DNA from: a virus
Direction: 5' to 3' (one strand)
IMG/VR virus record: IMGVR_UViG_3300009034_002371
Location: 18,762-82,761 of that record
Length of the DNA: 64,000 nt
Below are positions 49,676 to 57,802 of the stretch, piece after piece. The notes beneath the pieces are model-generated. The model had not been told where the DNA came from, did not search any database, and worked only from the letters and a program-made list of their open reading frames with translations. Positions within the stretch are counted from its first letter, which is position 1. Each line of letters opens with the position of its first letter. The translations under genes and the position numbers were made by a program.

Positions 49676-50344
49676 ATGCCTTTTCCAAGCGGATTGACAG
49701 GGTGGCGAGATGTTCCGCCTCCACCACAAGCGACAAGGGTTTACTATTCTTACCGCATCCTGGTACCCGCTGTAGAGTACGGTGGTGGAGCAGGAATCGG
49801 AGGAAAGACTATGGTGCAGGTTGGAACCTTCCAAAACTTTGCACCAACATCAACCCGTCAAGTGGTCCGTGTAAGGGGTATTGCCAATAACGGTGGATAT
49901 CCTTTAGAGCTAGTTCCGGGACCAGCTGACACCTCTATCAATGTTACCTACCTATCTCTTTATCTATTGCCTCTTAATGAGGCACTTGGATACGATATAG
50001 GTTCAGTGGTTGACTTGAACAGGCAACGGATACCTTTTGATATTCAAGAGGTGTGCCAGATGCCTATTGGAGCTGAGGCCTTCGGGCAGATTGGGGAGGC
50101 CGGCATTCCTAGGCGAAGAACTGCGTACGAGGTAAACCACTATTACGAATGTTACCTAAGTAACGTTGGTAGAACTATTAACCAGGGTACTGTAACCATT
50201 GCAGAAACTGCAACGATTCAAGTTACAGCTGTGGCTCCTCTAAAGCAGCCGCCTGAGATGGGAACTGCGCTTGATGTGCCAGAGATTCCAAGTCTTGGTG
50301 CAAGAGGCGGTACTCTATATTCTACGACACCGGCGTTCGGATAA
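49676..50344 (+). CDS. tail tube protein
   Basis: 222 residues, ATG 49676 with AGGGAGG upstream. The position directly after the sheath, its size, and a beta-rich pattern ('TMVQVGTFQNFAPTSTRQVV', 'YPLELVPGPADTSINVTYLS', 'DVQEVCQMP'-like region) fit a gp19-type tube subunit. The C-terminal ~30 residues are Pro-rich. Forms the inner tube through which DNA passes. Assigned mainly by order; the pattern is supportive. Confidence 0.75.
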   Translation: MPFPSGLTGWRDVPPPPQATRVYYSYRILVPAVEYGGGAGIGGKTMVQVGTFQNFAPTSTRQVVRVRGIANNGGYPLELVPGPADTSINVTYLSLYLLPLNEALGYDIGSVVDLNRQRIPFDIQEVCQMPIGAEAFGQIGEAGIPRRRTAYEVNHYYECYLSNVGRTINQGTVTIAETATIQVTAVAPLKQPPEMGTALDVPEIPSLGARGGTLYSTTPAFG

Positions 50345-50368
50345 TACACTATTGAGAGGGTGTATGTT

Positions 50369-50857
50369 ATGGCTTTTGTGTGGCCCGATACTGAGCGGGA
50401 TACTGTGACGGCTAGACTCACTCAGCTGTTTACACTTCCCGCTAGGGTCTTTGAGGTTCCAGTTGGAGAGGGGCAAGTAATAAGGGTTAAACTGCGCCTA
50501 CTAAATGATAGGGAGAATCTGGAAGTTGCCGATATGGTTGACAGGTATGGTATGATCGGTAAGTCTATTGTAGAGCGCAGGCAGATTCTTGCCAGAGCGG
50601 TTCTGTGGCTTGAAGATCAGCCCCTTCGGATGTCTACGTCTGTAAAGCAGAGTTTTATGGATCGTAACGACCGATCTCCTACAGAGGTAGAGGAGAAACT
50701 GTGGGTTTTCGAGATGTGTCAACCTGTAGTATTGGATGCTTTGTTTGAGAAGTATGATGAGCTGATGCGTGAGCAGTTAAGACTCGTGAGTGAGTTAAAA
50801 AAAAATTACGTAGACGGCTTGGAAGGGACGCAACCCGAGATGAAGTCGTCTCCGTAG
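50369..50857 (+). CDS. tail assembly chaperone, short form
   Basis: 162 residues from ATG 50369 (GAGAGGG at 50354-50360; earlier GTG 50360 rejected). 'RLTQLFTLPARVFEVPVGEG' then a helical region ending 'LVSELKKNYVDGLEGTQP'. The gene sits between tube and tape measure, the position of the gpG/gpT-type chaperones. Its 3' end carries an A9 slippery run and a stem-loop that allow a -1 frameshift into the next frame. The TAG stop (50855-50857) is inside the stem's 3' arm. Expected to bind the tape measure during assembly, at high copy. Confidence 0.82.
   Translation: MAFVWPDTERDTVTARLTQLFTLPARVFEVPVGEGQVIRVKLRLLNDRENLEVADMVDRYGMIGKSIVERRQILARAVLWLEDQPLRMSTSVKQSFMDRNDRSPTEVEEKLWVFEMCQPVVLDALFEKYDELMREQLRLVSELKKNYVDGLEGTQPEMKSSP
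50797..50856 (+). other. programmed -1 frameshift signal: A9 slippery site and stem-loop
   Basis: Nine A residues at 50797-50805. With zero-frame codons at 50798 and 50801, A AAA AAA (50797-50803) or A AAA AAT (50800-50806) can slip back by one. Directly downstream, TACGTAGACGGC (50807-50818) pairs with GTCGTCTCCGTA (50845-50856), 11 of 12 positions pairing (one G-U, one mismatch), with a 26-nt loop. The -1 frame is open from 50803 without stops into the 50899 reading frame. Typical of tail-assembly-chaperone recoding. Confidence 0.85.
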
Positions 50858-51453
50858 TTCTGTTCCGATTCCCCTACCTGTTACACGATTTTGGAAAAAT
50901 GTCCGAGTTCGGTTGGTGGTATCTGTATATCCAGATTTTGCAGGCAGAAGGGGAAAAGAGGAAAGAGATCAGCGATCTCATAGAGGCTTTGTTGCCCTGG
51001 ATAAACCCGGAACTTTGGGCCGAGGTTCAAAAGCGCGACGGGAAGGTTCGGGAGAATGTTGCTTTTGAGAACCAGATTAGATCCATGTTTGACGGGACCT
51101 GGGATCCGGATCCTAGTGCAGAACAGGTTCCCTTTATTGATGAACTTGCTGTAAGTGAACCGGGATCAGAAGCTGATCTAGTGCAACAAATGTTTAATCA
51201 ATATGGACAGGAGCAACCCCCTGGTACAATAAGAAGTCAGTTATTCCCAGGTGTGCCGCCTACGTTTAGGGGGCCTGGGGATCAGGTTCCCGAGACAATA
51301 GGGGCTGTTTCTAGAGACCCACGTCGCGTTCAATCAAGTCCCGGGGGCGCTGAGGAGGCTTTTAGACAATTGCGGAAGCGAGAACGAGAACAAGAACAAG
51401 AACAGTCATCACCAGAGACCCAACTGCCTAGTTCTGAAGAGGAGGATAAGTAG
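50803..51453 (+). CDS. tail assembly chaperone, C-terminal extension expressed by -1 frameshift
   Basis: The -1 frame continues without stop from the slippery site (KLRRRLGRDATRDEVV...LLHDFGK) into MSEFGWWYLYIQILQAEGEK and on to TAG 51451-51453. The fusion with the 50369 frame is about 361 residues. ATG 50899 has no ribosome site, so independent start is unlikely. The extension has a Trp/Tyr-rich start, then an acidic, Gln/Pro-rich disordered tail ('REREQEQEQSSPETQLPSS'). By family precedent the long form binds the tape measure at a low ratio to the short form. The tape measure start overlaps its stop by one base. Confidence 0.85.
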   Translation, partial: KLRRRLGRDATRDEVVSVVLFRFPYLLHDFGKMSEFGWWYLYIQILQAEGEKRKEISDLIEALLPWINPELWAEVQKRDGKVRENVAFENQIRSMFDGTWDPDPSAEQVPFIDELAVSEPGSEADLVQQMFNQYGQEQPPGTIRSQLFPGVPPTFRGPGDQVPETIGAVSRDPRRVQSSPGGAEEAFRQLRKREREQEQEQSSPETQLPSSEEEDK

Positions 51454-53894
51454 TGCAGGATTCGACTACAGGGCCACTACAGCCAGGAGGAGCTGGCATC
51501 CCACAGGTACCAGGCGCTTCGCAGGAAATTCGAGATGAGTATCTACTGCGTCTGGGAGTCAGGGCTGACGATGCACAAGCTAGCTTACGAACTATGTCTA
51601 ATGCTTTGCGGGAGTCAAGTGAGCAGGGCGTTAGACAGTCGACCGCTCTTGGCACTGCTTTGAAGGGCGTTTCCAAAATTGCGGGTGTGTTGGGAGTTAG
51701 TTTGGCACCCACTGCTATATTGAGAGGTATACTCGAGGCTCAGTCCGAGGTGCGAGCGCTTCGTATGACCATGTTCGAAGCTGGAAGAGAAGCTGCACGT
51801 GGTGGAGCTGCTATGCTCGAATGGACTAAATATAATCAGGAGGCCGCTCACGTTTACAATACTGTCGTTGAACATGCAAGAGTTCACTGGAGACGTTCTG
51901 CCGATGACGTAAAACAAATGTTCACAGCGGTTTCTCGCTCCGGTATAGGTATGGTAGAGGGTGTAGGAGCTTCTACTGATAGGGTGTTACGCGCTATAAC
52001 TGAGGTAGCGCAAGCTACTAGGACGGCCTTTGCACTTCAGTTTTTGGGATTTGACCCCGATCAAATTACTTCCATATACCGGTCTCTGGCTGTTAATTTG
52101 AGGATGACAGTTGGTCAGATAGAAGAAGCCATGTATAGGTTTCTTCTTATTTCCCAGGACACTACTCTTGCCTGGCGTGATCAGATTCGTATAGTTGTTG
52201 AAGCGCTGTCTCAGTATAGTAAGTTTGGTGTAACGCTAGATGATGTGACTCTGATGTTAAGTGGCTTAGTACGGGAATCGCAGAGCCTTAGAGAAGGTTT
52301 TATGACTGTTGGGATGGCTTACGATATACTTATGAACAAGCTGGGTATTCGTACTCGTGTTACTCCTCAACAAGTGATGATGGCGTTCTCACAATTAACA
52401 CCAACGGATGTAGAGCAGATTCTTACAGGTTTGAGACCTGAGCAGTTAAGGACCCTAACAGGTCCACAAAGGGAGGAAAGACAGCGGGTCCTCGATGCCT
52501 TAACTAAGTGGATGCAACGGTTACCTGCGGGTACGTTACCTCCTGGGCTAGAACGTGCAGAGCAGTTACTAGAGGAAGGCGTTCCTATCGGAGTTTGGCC
52601 TCAAGTAGTTCCTGGACTTGATCCCAGACAGTGGGCTAGAATAGGTCCCGCCCTGGCACGTAGGTTAGGCGCAGGACGGTTTATACAGGGCATGCCACTA
52701 GAGCAGGCGCCCATCTTCTGGCAACAGTTACAGGGCATGTTTGGTAGTCTTGCGGAAGGGTTTTGGGAGATGCGTGTAGGGAGAGCTGCAGATCCCCTAG
52801 GATTAACTGAGAGAGCCCTAGAGGGTATAGAAGCCTCGTCAACAGCTGCACAGGAAGCAAAAAAGGTCTTAGATAAGTTGAGGTCAGAGGGGCGAGAGGT
52901 ATCGCTGACGGCTAAGGATTTCTATGCGAATGTTGATCAATCGATGAGGAAAGTGGCCGATAATACTACCGGTTTGCTAAGGGATGTAGGTTTCATTGCA
53001 AGTACCATGATGAGGGCAATTGTTAGTCGTGAAGCGCGGGAACAGTGGCGTACTAGAGAAGAGATGGAGATGGCAGAGTCCAGGCGGTCGCAATATCGAA
53101 AGTGGCTTGAAGAGGGCGGGAGGAGACGGATAGGTCGCGAGCTCAGATTAGATGTCCCGGAGGAGTTTCTAGAACCTGAACAGGCGAGAGAGCGTAGGCG
53201 GTTGATGGAACAGATGAGTGAAGCTTATCGAGCTTACTTTGAGGAGGCTCCTACTCCGGAGACTCTGATGCAGTTTCTCAGACCTGGCGGACCCGTTGAC
53301 CCTGGAGCGCGCCGAACTTTGCTGGAGATGCTTAGTGTTATGCGGCAGATGCCAGAGCTTGAGCAATATATTACACCTGAGGCATTTCCAGGGTTAAATG
53401 AAGTACTTGAAACACTGTTGGAAACTGGAATCATGGGTGCGGGTGGTTTGGGAGGGCAGAGACGGAGGCTAGAGAGATATCTTGAGAATTTACAGGTTGA
53501 GGCTATGCCTCCCACGCGACAGGCGGCTGCTCAGTGGTTGAGGACTATAGGTCCTCATATTCCCCAGGAAACAATTGATGAGACGTTATGGCAACGCTGG
53601 GGGATCCGGCCAGGGGAGATTCCAAGCCTTATAGCTCCGCCATCGAAGGTTGTACCTCTACCAGAGATTCCAGCAGCTGAGGCTGAACCCACCACCGCCC
53701 TCCCCAAGGATATAAGGGATCAGCTAGGGTTGGGAGAGGGTGGAGAACTCACTACAGGGTTATCTGAAGCGAATATTACTGTAGTTGTTAATATTGATGG
53801 TGAAGAGCTTAACATTCCTGTTCAACGACGACTAAATATCGATAGGGCAAATGAAAGGCCGACAGACGTTGATACAGCAGGCTTACCAACATAA
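51453..53894 (+). CDS. tail tape measure protein
   Basis: 813 residues from GTG 51453 (TAGTG overlap). Long, mostly helical: 'ALGTALKGVSKIAGVLGVSL', 'AREAARGGAAMLEWTK' and many heptad-like stretches with Ala/Gln/Arg. Position after the chaperone frameshift pair and before hub genes is diagnostic. At roughly 1.5 angstrom per residue the length predicts a tail of about 120 nm. Contains no obvious peptidase or muralytic motif. The C-terminal ~60 residues are Pro-rich then end 'NIDGEELNIPVQRRLNIDRA', a short Mu-like hub-contact pattern. Confidence 0.88.
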   Translation: MQDSTTGPLQPGGAGIPQVPGASQEIRDEYLLRLGVRADDAQASLRTMSNALRESSEQGVRQSTALGTALKGVSKIAGVLGVSLAPTAILRGILEAQSEVRALRMTMFEAGREAARGGAAMLEWTKYNQEAAHVYNTVVEHARVHWRRSADDVKQMFTAVSRSGIGMVEGVGASTDRVLRAITEVAQATRTAFALQFLGFDPDQITSIYRSLAVNLRMTVGQIEEAMYRFLLISQDTTLAWRDQIRIVVEALSQYSKFGVTLDDVTLMLSGLVRESQSLREGFMTVGMAYDILMNKLGIRTRVTPQQVMMAFSQLTPTDVEQILTGLRPEQLRTLTGPQREERQRVLDALTKWMQRLPAGTLPPGLERAEQLLEEGVPIGVWPQVVPGLDPRQWARIGPALARRLGAGRFIQGMPLEQAPIFWQQLQGMFGSLAEGFWEMRVGRAADPLGLTERALEGIEASSTAAQEAKKVLDKLRSEGREVSLTAKDFYANVDQSMRKVADNTTGLLRDVGFIASTMMRAIVSREAREQWRTREEMEMAESRRSQYRKWLEEGGRRRIGRELRLDVPEEFLEPEQARERRRLMEQMSEAYRAYFEEAPTPETLMQFLRPGGPVDPGARRTLLEMLSVMRQMPELEQYITPEAFPGLNEVLETLLETGIMGAGGLGGQRRRLERYLENLQVEAMPPTRQAAAQWLRTIGPHIPQETIDETLWQRWGIRPGEIPSLIAPPSKVVPLPEIPAAEAEPTTALPKDIRDQLGLGEGGELTTGLSEANITVVVNIDGEELNIPVQRRLNIDRANERPTDVDTAGLPT

Positions 53895-53903
53895 GGTGAT
53901 ACT

Positions 53904-54794
53904 ATGGCAGGTATACAGTTAGCAGCACCCGTAAGGACAGCAACGCGACCATTTAATGATGTTGAACGGATGGCTATTGAGCGGGCAAACACTCCATCAG
54001 ATTTTGTCGTTATGCATATTAACCCGCAGAGAATCAATATCCGCTACAGAAAAGTGATTCAGCGAGTTCAGACGAACACTCGGTGGGTTTTTCAGCACTG
54101 GGGAGCAGAGCCAGTTACCCTTACTTATAACGGACTTACTGGCTATATGAATTCTGAGGTAGCTCAAGAGTATAGTCGAAAGTATCTACCAAATCAAATT
54201 ACCAGTCTTCGAGATGCAAGAGAAGCGCGAAAGTTTCTTACACCATATGAAACTAACGCTTATAGAGCTCTATTGAGATTGAAAACGTTTTATGAAGAAC
54301 CTCATAAGTGGCTCCAAGGAAGAGACTTAACCAAGATTGCTGGAGCCAATATAGACGATAGACTGCAGGGCCTGAAGTTAAATTTGTATTATCGCGATAC
54401 AATGTATGTAGGATACTTCACTAGAATGGAGATCCGGGAGGAGGAGACCTCCCCTTGGATGTGGGCTTACAGTATGGAGTTCACTGCGTACGACACGCAA
54501 TCTAGCCCATGGCAGGGTCAACTTACTAGCTGGGAGAGAGATGCGCTGGCGGAGGCTGCGAAGGAAGCAGGCATAGAAGTGGATAAGGTTCTAGCCCGAG
54601 CAAGTAAGTTAGTTGAGAAGTCGGCACCGTCTACAAAGGGTACTATACCTCCGGGTCCAGCTCGTTGGGGTCCTGCTGCTGCATCTGAGCAGGCATGGAA
54701 GAAAGAGTCTTATACAAGAACTCCGCAGTTTAATGCTAACTTAGTTCGTAAGAATCTGTTAACTGTCCAAACTAGTGACGAGGAGTCGGAATAG
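53904..54794 (+). CDS. tail/baseplate adaptor protein (hub region)
   Basis: 296 residues, ATG 53904 with a GGTGAT site. Sequence 'MHINPQRINIRYRKVIQRVQ' followed by 'TRWVFQHWGAEPVTLTYNGL' and 'KLNLYYRDTMYVGYFTRMEI... YSMEFTAYD' recalls the tail protein lying between tape measure and hub in many contractile phages ('INPQ...Y.K...R...G.....W...P..I...G'). Likely connects tube and hub. I do not recognise a gene name. The C-terminal third is disordered, Pro/Lys-rich. Confidence 0.6.
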   Translation: MAGIQLAAPVRTATRPFNDVERMAIERANTPSDFVVMHINPQRINIRYRKVIQRVQTNTRWVFQHWGAEPVTLTYNGLTGYMNSEVAQEYSRKYLPNQITSLRDAREARKFLTPYETNAYRALLRLKTFYEEPHKWLQGRDLTKIAGANIDDRLQGLKLNLYYRDTMYVGYFTRMEIREEETSPWMWAYSMEFTAYDTQSSPWQGQLTSWERDALAEAAKEAGIEVDKVLARASKLVEKSAPSTKGTIPPGPARWGPAAASEQAWKKESYTRTPQFNANLVRKNLLTVQTSDEESE

Positions 54795-54801
54795 TTTAGT
54801 T

Positions 54802-57792
54802 ATGGCTGATGATGATTTTGTATACCCGGGTCCATCTGACGTTGAACTCAGAGATCCTTTTGAGCCTCAGAGCTCACTTCCGACCGCGCCCCCGTCTCCT
54901 GAGGCCGAGGCAGTTTGGAGTGAGCAGTCTCCAAGGCCTGTACTTCCCTGGCAAGGTGAGCGTGGGTGGGCTGCTGTCGTCCCTACGCAGGCTGATGTTA
55001 GGGCTTCTGTTCCAACCGCTGAGCATTATCCTTATGTTTGGATTGACGTTTACACAGGGGAGAGTCTTAACGAGACTAGATACCCCTGGGGAATAGCACA
55101 GCAGTATGGTGGCGGTGACTTTTCAAGAGTTGCTTTTGACAGCAAGGATTTTGTGCGTTTAGCTGATGTACAGGGGCTACGTGTTAGGTTATCTACTAGC
55201 TCGGGTTCCCCAGGTACCTGTACTATTTCTTTACAGAACGCCCTTGTTGGGAGGGAGCGGGACGATGGAACCTGGCACTGGGAAAGACACCATTTCAAAT
55301 CAGGTCGTTTTAGCGATGGGCAAACTGTCCGGTATCTGCAGCGACGCCCCGATACTCGAGGCAAAGGTGCCCTCTGGTTTAGAGGTAGGTTGCGGAAAGT
55401 TCTGACTGGTGAGTCTTATGATGTTATTCTGGAGGAAAAGCCTTTCAAGGTTGTTTGGGAAGCTAACGGTGGGCCCTCTGCTTCTGAGGTCGATTTTCGG
55501 GCGGGTGAGTTTGAAAGGGTTACTGATGAGGAGGGACGTGAAGAGTTTATCATCGCTCGGGGATCTCGCTTTCGAGGAGCAAGTGCCTTAGATCCTAGTT
55601 GCTTCTTTGTGGAGACAGCTGGAGAGCCAATCTTTGAGCCTATGCAGAAAATCAAAATCTTCGGCATGAACAGGTTTGCTCCCGAGAAACTAAACGGCTT
55701 CCCATACCGACCATACTCAGGTCCTGGCGGTGTGAAACCGGAGGGTGAGGAAGACAAACAGGTTACTAGCGGGGAAGTCAGTACTTCATCGAGATTTCGC
55801 CCTAGAGAGCGTTCTATCGATGGCACGTTTATACCTGAACAGAAGATGTTTCAATATAGTGGAGAAGCTGCTTACTTCTATGCCACTCCAATCTTTACCG
55901 GGTTCATTACCGATGTAGCAAATACACAGCAAGGTCCAGACTGGCGTGTAACTATTACAGCGCGCGATGTGACATGTTGGCTCGACTATAGTCAGCTTAA
56001 TGTTAACCCCTCCATAAATATTTTCAATGCAGATTTTATTCGTGAGTTAGAGGAACAGAATTGGCAGATCTATACCAGTCGATTTGAAACAATGCCGGCG
56101 CATGAAATAGTTAGGGCGCTTTACCTGGGGCTATATGAGGCGAGAATAAGCACGAAAGAAACTATAACGGACTTTGATCTCCTACAGGTTACAACGCTCT
56201 TCCCGTCGGCAGCTCAGCTCAGGGCAAGACTTATCGAGGCCAACTCTGTACAGGGTGCATATTTCTATTTTCAACGACCTGAGCGGGATAGTAATCCTCC
56301 GCGATTTAGGATAACAGGTGAACGTGGTCGACCTATAGTGTTGCCGTTTAACGCCAGGGTATTTATACGAGGACAGTGGCCCACGGACGGAGATCCTGAG
56401 TGGTATTATGTAGCTACAATTGGTGGCCAGTTGGGGTGGGTTAGTGCAAAGGATATAGGAAAAGTCCAGGCTACCTATAACGCTGTTGGTCATTTCAGAG
56501 AGATGCAAGATTCATCTACCCCGCTTATACCTATAGGTATGTCTACGGACCAGATAAAGAGCATGTTCGCTTACGATAAGCTTATTATTAACCCAGCAAT
56601 AGAGCCTGGTGATGACCACGCAATAGGTGCCTACGAAAGGTATATGAGGCAGAACTGGCCTCTAGTTCAATCAGAGTATGTATCTCGGCGTAGTATTATA
56701 AACCAAGTTACGAAGCATGCCAACTGTGAATCCTATGCTGACGGGGATGGTCGTGTATGGTTCCATCCTGTACGCGCTTACCTTTCAGTTTCGGATCCTG
56801 TATATATTATACATCCTGAGGAAACTACTACTTGGGCGTTTACTTTTTCTGATAGGGAGATCGTTACCTGGGTCCACGTACATGGTGAATTCTTATTTAA
56901 CACAATACCCGGTGAGTGGTTATATGGTCAGATAATGGAAAATGAGGACATGATAAAAAGGTTCGGTATCCGAGCCATCCATGTCTCCAATCCTAACATT
57001 AAAACAAGACCAGCTGCAAGAGCACTCGCGAGATCGCTTGCCAAACGAATTAACGCAAATAAGGTTACAGGTTCAGTTACTATTATATTTCGCCCTGAGA
57101 TGCAGCTAGGTAGGAATGTTTATATACCATGGTTAAATGTAATTGGTTATGTTTCTAATATAGATCATAACATACAGTGGGGGAGGACGGCTACGACAAC
57201 TCTCTCCTTAAGGTATGTACGCCATCCTTGGGAGCCCTGGAGTCCCCTGGAATATGATGCGCCTAAGATAATTACTAAGCTTGATGATTGGTGGAGAAGG
57301 GACAATCCATCTCGAGGGCGCTCACCAGCATCTAAGGGAGAGGCGTCTTTTGAACAGGAGACGATACCGGATAAGAACATTACTACAGCCCGCAGAACAC
57401 CAGATAAATCTGAGGGCGGGTACAAGATGCGGGACTATGTACATCATGCTTATAAAGAGGCAGCTAAAAGTATACAGAAGAATCTGGATGTGCTGTGTCG
57501 CGTGACTAAGGGTCGAGACCCGAGGGGAGCAGAACCTTGGAGGAGGGGTATTGCGCTTAAAGTTGAACTAGATACTATGGTATCCGCTATGGGTCCCGGA
57601 GCGAAATACACTAGAGCGGCAGCCGCTACAAACTTACCTCTTGTTATGAAAACTTTTAGAGAAGCAGGTTTTAGAGTTGTAAATAACTATATATCTACAG
57701 CGAGATGGGAGGTGGAAGATTCTAGAGGTCATCTAGTTCTTGTTTATAGTGAACCACCACCAGCGGATATAGTTCCGGAGGATGAGCTTTAG
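54802..57792 (+). CDS. baseplate hub protein (gp27/gpD-like) with an SH3-like insertion and unknown C-terminal domain
   Basis: 996 residues from ATG 54802; in-frame GTG 54775 would start inside the upstream gene without a ribosome site. The hub-like segment is in the second half: 'TWAFTFSDREIVTWVHVHGE', 'RPAARALARSLAKRINANKV', 'MQLGRNVYIPWLNVIGYVSN', 'WGRTATTTLSLRYVRHPWEP', the beta-barrel late-control pattern. At ~503-555 an SH3-like stretch (VFIRGQWPTDGD... GGQLGWVSAKD). Residues ~875-996 form a separate domain ('YKMRDYVHHAYKEAAKSIQK', 'FREAGFRVVNNYISTARWEV') that I cannot assign; it is not clearly a peptidase. Sits in the tail-tip with 57803. Confidence 0.72.
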   Translation: MADDDFVYPGPSDVELRDPFEPQSSLPTAPPSPEAEAVWSEQSPRPVLPWQGERGWAAVVPTQADVRASVPTAEHYPYVWIDVYTGESLNETRYPWGIAQQYGGGDFSRVAFDSKDFVRLADVQGLRVRLSTSSGSPGTCTISLQNALVGRERDDGTWHWERHHFKSGRFSDGQTVRYLQRRPDTRGKGALWFRGRLRKVLTGESYDVILEEKPFKVVWEANGGPSASEVDFRAGEFERVTDEEGREEFIIARGSRFRGASALDPSCFFVETAGEPIFEPMQKIKIFGMNRFAPEKLNGFPYRPYSGPGGVKPEGEEDKQVTSGEVSTSSRFRPRERSIDGTFIPEQKMFQYSGEAAYFYATPIFTGFITDVANTQQGPDWRVTITARDVTCWLDYSQLNVNPSINIFNADFIRELEEQNWQIYTSRFETMPAHEIVRALYLGLYEARISTKETITDFDLLQVTTLFPSAAQLRARLIEANSVQGAYFYFQRPERDSNPPRFRITGERGRPIVLPFNARVFIRGQWPTDGDPEWYYVATIGGQLGWVSAKDIGKVQATYNAVGHFREMQDSSTPLIPIGMSTDQIKSMFAYDKLIINPAIEPGDDHAIGAYERYMRQNWPLVQSEYVSRRSIINQVTKHANCESYADGDGRVWFHPVRAYLSVSDPVYIIHPEETTTWAFTFSDREIVTWVHVHGEFLFNTIPGEWLYGQIMENEDMIKRFGIRAIHVSNPNIKTRPAARALARSLAKRINANKVTGSVTIIFRPEMQLGRNVYIPWLNVIGYVSNIDHNIQWGRTATTTLSLRYVRHPWEPWSPLEYDAPKIITKLDDWWRRDNPSRGRSPASKGEASFEQETIPDKNITTARRTPDKSEGGYKMRDYVHHAYKEAAKSIQKNLDVLCRVTKGRDPRGAEPWRRGIALKVELDTMVSAMGPGAKYTRAAAATNLPLVMKTFREAGFRVVNNYISTARWEVEDSRGHLVLVYSEPPPADIVPEDEL

Positions 57793-57802
57793 GAGTATGT
57801 GA

